Assembly (NCBI GenBank): GCA_039024295.1
Contig: JBCDIQ010000022.1
Span: forward strand, 1 to 28,678
Reading direction: 5' to 3'
Length of the DNA: 28,678 bases
Source: JBCDIQ01 sp039024295
Lineage (GTDB): Bacteria; Bacteroidota; Bacteroidia; J057
The translations under genes and the position numbers were made by a program. Of the stretch, positions 23,622 through 28,678 are shown in pieces (position 1 is the stretch's first letter; the number at the start of each line of letters is the position of its first letter). A model generated the notes under the pieces. That model searched no databases and had not been told where the DNA came from. It saw only the letters and a list, made by a program, of their open reading frames with translations.

Positions 23622-24518
23622 CTAACTCAATGCTTTGAATACGAAGTAAGCCAAAATTAAGGCTCCTCCAATCCATAAACCAAACCTCATGGGAACTTTC
23701 TCTGAAGTATTTGGGGGAGGACTGTCCGAGGTCGGAGGCGAAATTCCTAATTGCTCCATAACAGAATGAACATGTTCATGCGTACTAGAAAATGCGGGTA
23801 CTTTTAACGCTTGTCCCAATACCCAACTTGCCAACCTGATTCGTCCTGATGCTTGTACCAGGGTGATGGCCAAGGATTCTAAGTGTCGAACATACCCATC
23901 CGTCAACGCCAAAAATTCTTTTGGTAATTCAGCCAAACAGGAAATAAGGAGTTCATCTGCCACGTCCTGGATCTTTGCATTCGGCTCATTTCCCCCTTTT
24001 ATAGATGCCCTGACCGATGCGACTTCTTCCTGCTGCAACAACAGCCATTTCCTTGAGGGTAACCAAAGATCGTTGCGCTCTGCCTGGGAGAACTCCGACA
24101 CGGTGTACACGACCTTTTTCACACCTTCAGGATCGCCTTCAATCAATGAATTTACCAAACATTTACTAAGCTGTTGATGCAGAACAGGTTTGAAGAATGC
24201 ATAAGACCCAATAGAAATAATTACTTGAGCGTCCAGCCCTGACAACGCATCTGCATCACCCTTAATCAAAAAGTTCCGGATATTGGAATGAGTAGCCAGT
24301 TCTTCATAAGCACTAATAACTTCAGGGTCCCCCAAGTGCTCATACAACTGCATCACCTGATCTCGGGAGATGCGCTTCCCTCCTCTCATGGTGGTTCCCG
24401 TTTCTTCGAGCTTCATTTCAGCCATAAGGGCCTGATAAGCCTTTCGCAGGGCAGCAGGATCAATTTTTCTTACCGGAAGATCAAAAATGTCAAATGGGTC
24501 AAGGTATGAGGTATCCAT
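23622..24518 (-). CDS. Tail-anchored protein with degenerate J-like N-terminus
   Basis: From the ATG at 24518 (chosen because it begins just ahead of the conserved block; an upstream ATG at 24581 adds a non-conserved stretch) the protein has 298 residues. Residues 5-36 (YLDPFDIFDLPVRKIDPAAL then RKAYQALMAEMK) match helices I and II of J-domains such as HscB/DnaJ, but the HPD triplet that activates Hsp70 is absent. The middle is helical, with no known motif. A proline-rich spacer (SPPTSDSPPPNTSEK) leads to one membrane segment, FGLWIGGALILAYFVFKALS, at the very C-terminus, so the protein is cytoplasmic and tail-anchored in the inner membrane. It faces away from the PP2C gene, with 299 bases between. 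A scaffold or regulator role is only suggested by this pairing. Confidence 0.75.
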   Translation of the reverse strand: MDTSYLDPFDIFDLPVRKIDPAALRKAYQALMAEMKLEETGTTMRGGKRISRDQVMQLYEHLGDPEVISAYEELATHSNIRNFLIKGDADALSGLDAQVIISIGSYAFFKPVLHQQLSKCLVNSLIEGDPEGVKKVVYTVSEFSQAERNDLWLPSRKWLLLQQEEVASVRASIKGGNEPNAKIQDVADELLISCLAELPKEFLALTDGYVRHLESLAITLVQASGRIRLASWVLGQALKVPAFSSTHEHVHSVMEQLGISPPTSDSPPPNTSEKVPMRFGLWIGGALILAYFVFKALS

Positions 24519-24740
24519 GGGCAATGAATGTACCTGCACATACGAAATACAGCCCAACACGTTCATACATATGGTACCCAATCCCTTATGGGTTCTAGCG
24601 CAGTTTTTAAATCAAAAAAACAATATGTGGCATGGTAATTGAAATGTACACATTGTAGTATTTCCAAGTATTTGAAATTAAGTGTTCATCCCACAACTAT
24701 TGAAAGGCAATATTTTGGGGGGTTATCAAGTGGTGAATAT

Positions 24741-24765
24741 GGCCGCCTACCAGGGCGGCCTTTTT
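24741..24765 (+). terminator. Orphan intrinsic terminator in the spacer ahead of the PP2C gene
   Basis: GGCCGCC (24741-24747), loop TACCAG, GGCGGCC (24754-24760), then TTTTT and AGTTTTGG. It is on the + strand, yet the last + strand gene before it ends at 22657 with two minus-strand genes between. TAGTTTTG at 24765-24772 is an exact -7-type match, directly behind the T-run. It may be an attenuator in the PP2C leader or the end of a short RNA. Confidence 0.7.
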
Positions 24766-24817
24766 AGTTTTGGCTAAAATGGTTGGGGGATTAACCCAAA
24801 AATCGTATTTTTTGGGC

Positions 24818-27271
24818 ATGAAAATCGAAGTCCAACAAGCTACTGCTCTTCATGAAATAGGCGGACGATTCGCCAACGAAGATTTTATCTATCCCATTCA
24901 GGACAGTCAGTCAGTTACAACTGCTGACCTTGGGCCGGTTCCCAACATTCCCGGGCTATACATAGTGGCCGATGGAGCAGGGGGAGAAGGCAAGGGAGAA
25001 GTGGCCGCTCAGCTAGCTATTGCAGAGTTTGCCAGGTACTTTGAGAAATACCCTCCTAAAGGTGCCCTCTCAAGTGGCTACCTAAGTGCAGCCCTGTTGC
25101 GGGTAGAAGAAGCTTTTACCCGGTACCAGGAAGCCCACCCAGCAAGTACAGGCATGGGGACAACGCTGGCCCTTCTGTACCTTGAGGAACATGGAGCCAC
25201 CATTGGCTGGATTGGAAACTCACGGGTATACCATTTCCGAAAAGGAGAACTTCAGTTTAAAACGCGTGACCATTCATTGGTAAACGACCTGATCGAGCAA
25301 GGACAAATTGACGAATCAGAAGCCTTAACACATCCCCAGCGAAAAAATGTTCTTAGGTCGCTAACAGGAAGTGAATCCCCTACAGAAATTGATGCTTACT
25401 TCATTCCGACCAAAGACCTGCGGGAAGATGATTACTTCCTGCTGTGTACAGATGGGTTGCTAGAGGAAGTCCAGGAAGAGGATATGAAGCGGTTTTTTGG
25501 CCAGGGATTAGGGTTACAGGATATTAAGCACGAGATGTTTGCCCTCTGTCAAGATAAAAGTACCGATAATTTTTCGGCCTATCTGGTGCAGCTAGGCGAA
25601 GTCGCCCTTGAGCCACTTACACTGGTTGGAGGAACAGCAGGTTCCCCATTGGAAGAGGATACCGAACTCGACCTTGTTGATGCGGTAGAAGAATTACCTG
25701 AAACTGAGGAACCAGCCACTGTTTTTGATGCCATTCAGGCTGGGGGATCTTCTACCATTTTTGATGACTTATCTAGTGAAGCTGATGAGGAGGCAACCCC
25801 AGAGAATGATACACCAGTTGGAGATCCTCCCGAAAATACAGAAGGTGGGGCCAGTTCATGGGGAAGTTTATATGATAAGTTCCAACACCAACAGGGAAAT
25901 GAGGAGGCAGAAAAAGAACCAACTGCTTTTTCAAATGGAGCCGGTAATGCAACAGAGGCAAAAGCGCAGGTAAACCAAGCGCAAAAGGAAGAGAAATCAT
26001 TTGACTTCCTTCCCATTATCGCAGGAGTTGCACTGGTTGCTCTTGTCATTTTCGGGGTTTGGTTGCTATTAAAGCCCGGCACCACTAGCACAGACAGTGG
26101 GAGTTACCCCTACTATGTAGACCAAGGGAAATCATACTTCCAGTCCGGTCAGTACAGCCAGGCAATACTGTATGCGGACAGTGCCATGGGCGTTACCAAC
26201 AACATGGACCAAAAGCAACAAGCTGGCGACCTGAGAAAAGATGCATCGGAAGCGAGAGATGAAGAAATTGCCAGCCTGATACGGCAAGGAGAAGATTTTG
26301 AAGCTACAGGAGACTACCCAGGTTACTGGAAAGCGAGTGAACTTTACAGCCAATTACTTTCTACCTATCCAGATGCAGTTGATTCCGTCAAGGTGGCCAA
26401 CATGCTGGCAGGGGTCAGAGAAAAAATGGGAAAGATTTCTGACCCGGAAGCCTTTTCCCAATTACTGGCCAGGGCAAGTCATTTTTGTGGTCAAGCCCAA
26501 TCAGCAGAGGCTGAAAGCTATTTTGACCTCGCAGCAGGCTTTGTTGGAAATAATGCCCAACAACAGGAGTTGAACCAGCAAATTGCTGATTGTGATAATT
26601 CTGCCAATGTCCCAGCAAATCTGGCTGAAAATGATACAGCTACTCCCCAGACGCCTTCTTCCGAATCAGATGAAGCGACTCAGGCTGAAAGTACAATAAG
26701 TTCAGTTGACGAAACCGCTGTTGAAGCACCAGCATCTCCTGCCATTGCGACTACTCAACCTGAGAATGCTGTAGCCAATACAAGTCCTGTTTCGGTAAAT
26801 CCTACGAATACCCCTACACCAGGTACTCCAGCTTCAGCAAGCCGTATTGCCTCTGCCCCCACGCAATCTCAACAGGAAATGCTCAAACGAGGCAAAAAAC
26901 TGTTCAACAAATCACAGGCCTCCCTTTCTCGTTTTGAAGAGAAGAAAGCTGCAGAATACCTCGAGAAGGCGGGTCAGGCACTGGATGAAGAAGGGCTTTA
27001 CATGCTGGCGTATCTGTATCATAAAGGATTTGGCCTGAAGCGTGACGACAAAAAAGCAGCCTCCTACGCCAGCAAAGCTGCGCTCAAAGGATCTGCCCCC
27101 GGGCATTATCTGTATGCTTCTATCTTGTTGTTAAATGAGAATAGCAAAGATTCCGTCACGGCGAAGCAGTCACTCACAATTGCTGCAAGCAAGGGGCATA
27201 AAGAATCTGCTGATAAGCTTCAAGCCCTCAGAAATAGTACCTATGCGAGGTATTCTCGTAGCCTGCCCTAA
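24818..27271 (+). CDS. Transmembrane PP2C-type protein phosphatase with extracytoplasmic TPR/Sel1 region
   Basis: The ATG at 24818 starts a 817-residue protein just before the PP2C core; an earlier start at 24770/24779 would add an unconserved stretch. Residues 8-260 are a PP2C Ser/Thr phosphatase: NED with Asp22, ADGAGG with Asp52, GMGTT at 112-116, CTDGL with Asp212, and DN at 250-251, the expected metal-binding aspartates. The usual GDSR is GNSR at 133-136. An acidic, disordered linker (about 271-395) follows, then one membrane helix IAGVALVALVIFGVWLLL at about 401-418. The outer part has a TPR-like segment (YYVDQGKSYFQSGQYSQAIL) at about 432-490, a Ser/Thr/Pro/Ala linker, and Sel1-like repeats near 720-800 (GLYMLAYLYHKGFGLKRDDK). 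It should dephosphorylate cytoplasmic proteins in response to an outside signal. Confidence 0.88.
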   Translation: MKIEVQQATALHEIGGRFANEDFIYPIQDSQSVTTADLGPVPNIPGLYIVADGAGGEGKGEVAAQLAIAEFARYFEKYPPKGALSSGYLSAALLRVEEAFTRYQEAHPASTGMGTTLALLYLEEHGATIGWIGNSRVYHFRKGELQFKTRDHSLVNDLIEQGQIDESEALTHPQRKNVLRSLTGSESPTEIDAYFIPTKDLREDDYFLLCTDGLLEEVQEEDMKRFFGQGLGLQDIKHEMFALCQDKSTDNFSAYLVQLGEVALEPLTLVGGTAGSPLEEDTELDLVDAVEELPETEEPATVFDAIQAGGSSTIFDDLSSEADEEATPENDTPVGDPPENTEGGASSWGSLYDKFQHQQGNEEAEKEPTAFSNGAGNATEAKAQVNQAQKEEKSFDFLPIIAGVALVALVIFGVWLLLKPGTTSTDSGSYPYYVDQGKSYFQSGQYSQAILYADSAMGVTNNMDQKQQAGDLRKDASEARDEEIASLIRQGEDFEATGDYPGYWKASELYSQLLSTYPDAVDSVKVANMLAGVREKMGKISDPEAFSQLLARASHFCGQAQSAEAESYFDLAAGFVGNNAQQQELNQQIADCDNSANVPANLAENDTATPQTPSSESDEATQAESTISSVDETAVEAPASPAIATTQPENAVANTSPVSVNPTNTPTPGTPASASRIASAPTQSQQEMLKRGKKLFNKSQASLSRFEEKKAAEYLEKAGQALDEEGLYMLAYLYHKGFGLKRDDKKAASYASKAALKGSAPGHYLYASILLLNENSKDSVTAKQSLTIAASKGHKESADKLQALRNSTYARYSRSLP

Positions 27272-27282
27272 CAGGTAACACT

Positions 27283-27312
27283 AAATAAAAAAGGCTCGCC
27301 ATACGGCGAGCC
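27283..27312 (-). terminator. Intrinsic terminator of the beta-barrel gene
   Basis: On the minus strand a perfect 8-bp stem, GGCTCGCC (27312-27305) with GGCGAGCC (27300-27293), loop GTAT, continues into TTTTTTATTT. It lies 22 bases behind the stop of the 27335-28192 gene. On the + strand no T-run follows, so it is directional. Confidence 0.85.
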
Positions 27313-27334
27313 TCCACTTTCCAAACTTTCAACC

Positions 27335-28192
27335 TTATCTTTTTTCCCAGGCCACCCCAAAGGTCAGAAAGGGTGCCTGATATACATTTCTTCGTTCAAT
27401 TGGGCCTCCCAAGTAATTTTGAGCAAAGGCAATCAACCTCAGGTTATCAGTTGCCTTATAGAAGAGTCCATAGGAATAGGAGGTGAAGCCCGTTCCATCT
27501 GTGCGAATAAAGCTGTTGGTCGTCTGATCATCCCCAATAGTTTGGAGGGCCATTAGGCGGCCGATCAAAATGAGTTTTTCTTTGATGGTGTACCCCACCT
27601 CTATGCCTATCCGGTATTGATCTCGAAATTCAAGGCCATCGTACTGTGTCCGAAAGTTATACCCTGCATGAAGCACCCCATACAACGGAATGCTTTCCAA
27701 CCCATGAGAAGCTACCGCAGTGGTCCACAGGTTGAACTCCCCATCCCCAGTCGGCAGGTTAGCGACATCCCCTGGGATTTCCCGATTCTCCACCAGGTTA
27801 TTGGCTTGAGCAGTCGGAAATTCTGGTGCTACAATTATGGCAACAGGTACACTACCCGTTAGAATTCCGTACTTTAATTGAAGTTGAAGGTCCCCAATTC
27901 CAGTAGCAGTTTCAGTGGTTTCAAATCTGTTTGCTCGAAAAAGGGGAACATCTGCAATGATGTCAAACCTGTCAGTTACGCCATACTCTCCATAAAATCC
28001 AACAGAGTGCTGGATAAAAGAGTTGGCACCGAATTGTTCTTCACCAGAAATGTTGAAAAAGCGATCGGAATTAAAATAATTGTAAGAAAGCTGGGCATAA
28101 AATCCTCCCTTATCCCGTACCCAGCCATTTTGGGCCATAAGAGAAGTGAAGATCCCCCCGAAGAGGCAGCTAAGAACCAGTAATTTTTTCAT
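27335..28192 (-). CDS. Outer-membrane beta-barrel protein, transporter-like, function unknown
   Basis: The 285-residue protein has signal peptide MKKLLVLSCLFGGIFTSLMA, cleaved before QNG. The mature part is a series of amphipathic beta-strands (GGFYAQLSYNYF, IQHSVGFYGEYGVTDRFDI, GIGDLQLQLKYGIL, YRIGIEVGYTIKEKLILIGR, FGVAWEKR) with turns rich in Gly, Asp and Asn, ending in a strand as outer-membrane barrels do. The 'YGVTDRFDIIADVPLF' hairpin is frequent in the MetA-like/phenol-degradation barrel family of outer-membrane proteins, but the match is by pattern only. It probably moves or anchors a small molecule. It follows the DM13-domain gene on the same strand, with a terminator between, so its own promoter is likely. 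Confidence 0.82.
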   Translation of the reverse strand: MKKLLVLSCLFGGIFTSLMAQNGWVRDKGGFYAQLSYNYFNSDRFFNISGEEQFGANSFIQHSVGFYGEYGVTDRFDIIADVPLFRANRFETTETATGIGDLQLQLKYGILTGSVPVAIIVAPEFPTAQANNLVENREIPGDVANLPTGDGEFNLWTTAVASHGLESIPLYGVLHAGYNFRTQYDGLEFRDQYRIGIEVGYTIKEKLILIGRLMALQTIGDDQTTNSFIRTDGTGFTSYSYGLFYKATDNLRLIAFAQNYLGGPIERRNVYQAPFLTFGVAWEKR

Positions 28193-28222
28193 GAAACCTT
28201 AGTGATGATTGGTTGGAAAGGG

Positions 28223-28252
28223 AAAAATTTGGCCCCCTGGATACAGGGGACC
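28223..28252 (-). terminator. Intrinsic terminator of the DM13-domain gene
   Basis: On the minus strand GGTCCCCTG (28252-28244), loop TATC, CAGGGGGCC (28239-28231), a 9-bp stem with one G-U pair, followed by AAATTTTTCCC. It is 21 bases behind the DM13 stop and 31 bases ahead of the barrel gene's start. Confidence 0.7.
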
Positions 28253-28272
28253 ATAAGGGAAAAAGCGAGAAA

Positions 28273-28678
28273 TTAATTCAACGGAGCATAGCCAAAAGGT
28301 ACGTTTGCAGAAGCACACCACAGGATTACGTGGGTGAACTTGCTGTCGACCGCACCGGACAACTTAAAGAATTGCTCTCCAGCCTCTGAAGTTATACCTA
28401 CCAGCTTTGCATCTGGATTGTTGTTACCAGCGTCAAAAGCCAGGGTCTCAGAAGTAGAAAAGTATACCGTTACGGTACCGGTGCTAAACTTGGTGTTAAA
28501 GTCTGAGGTGAACTTCAGGAAAGGAGTCGACTCAGCGTCACGACCAATCTTGGCCATGCCTTCTGTTGGAGTACCATTTTGGGCAACAAACGTTCCTTGG
28601 CGCATGGCAGTGAAATCACCCTGAGGCATGGCACTGTCAATAATTTGCGTCATGGGGCTATCGCCATCATCGTCATTG
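28273..28678 (-). CDS. DM13-domain protein (5' end outside window)
   Basis: The frame is open to the right edge: residues NDDDGDSP precede the first ATG at 28653, so the gene starts beyond the window and the acidic stretch is probably a linker behind a signal peptide or lipobox. The visible C-terminal part is one DM13 domain: QGTFVAQNGTPTEGMAKIGR, FLKFTSDFNTKFSTGTVTVY, FKLSGAVDSKFTHVILWC and NVPFGYAPLN. The conserved WC motif near the end is present. DM13 domains are proposed to carry redox reactions or electrons through that cysteine, though a direct function is not shown. In many bacteria they are exported and sit near oxidoreductases or barrels. It faces the same way as the beta-barrel gene. 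Confidence 0.88.
   Translation of the reverse strand, partial: NDDDGDSPMTQIIDSAMPQGDFTAMRQGTFVAQNGTPTEGMAKIGRDAESTPFLKFTSDFNTKFSTGTVTVYFSTSETLAFDAGNNNPDAKLVGITSEAGEQFFKLSGAVDSKFTHVILWCASANVPFGYAPLN

Noticed and set aside
24739..24777. Twelve-codon leader peptide frame through the orphan terminator
   Set aside because: Too short to support without conservation; its codons show no run of a single regulatory amino acid. Noted only under the terminator finding.
24770..24817. Upstream start for the PP2C gene at 24770 or 24779
   Set aside because: The added stretch is not part of the PP2C core and begins inside the terminator tail; MKIEV at 24818 fits the family better.
1..28678. tRNA, rRNA, CRISPR array, insertion sequence or prophage genes
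   Set aside because: None of the cloverleaf patterns, spaced direct repeats, transposase motifs or phage structural motifs was seen anywhere in the window.

Overview
The window looks like a chromosomal segment of a free-living, probably aquatic member of the Bacteroidota, most likely of the Saprospiria (Lewinella-like) type. The evidence is three secreted proteins with type IX secretion (T9SS) C-terminal sorting domains, an OmpA protein with a thrombospondin-type-3 calcium loop, start codons without Shine-Dalgarno sequences, candidate promoters of the Bacteroidota type (TTTG, about 19 bases, TAnnTTTG), and a Saprospiria-like helical protein with an 'SPYFN' N-terminus. The species assignment is inference. 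I see no rRNA, tRNA, CRISPR array, insertion sequence or phage gene.

Layout. 1-2712: end of a secreted beta-propeller-like protein, then an Ldh2-family NADP/NAD oxidoreductase. 2823-6031: a rhomboid protease convergent with a two-gene DNA-repair group on the minus strand (AlkC-like glycosylase and a DEDDh exonuclease/GIY-YIG nuclease fusion). 6092-7954: a T9SS cargo protein, divergent from groES-groEL (8296-10292). 10512-13006: acyl-CoA carboxylase beta subunit overlapping a SirB1/transglutaminase-like gene. 13016-17352: three minus-strand genes (secreted unknown, OmpA-family protein, helical unknown). 17550-20940: two T9SS cargo proteins, one with dockerin-like and cohesin-like segments and one with four DUF4397 domains in an A-B-A-B order. 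21125-23437: lipoprotein, secreted MORN-repeat protein, secreted unknown. 23622-27271: a divergent pair made of a tail-anchored protein with a degenerate J-like N-terminus and a transmembrane PP2C phosphatase with an extracytoplasmic TPR/Sel1 region. 27335-28678: outer-membrane beta-barrel protein and a DM13-domain protein cut by the window edge.

How they work together. Much of the window serves the cell envelope: T9SS cargo, OmpA anchoring, lipoprotein, beta-barrel and DM13 protein. GroES/GroEL, the repair pair and the carboxylase are housekeeping. The most unusual items are the PP2C/J-like divergent pair with an apparently orphan intrinsic terminator in its shared spacer, a perfect 13-bp inverted repeat that buries the UUG start codon of the exonuclease/nuclease fusion, and three TGTC/GACA dyads between groES and its divergent neighbour.

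Limits: domain calls come from reading motifs by eye. No database search, folding or alignment was run.
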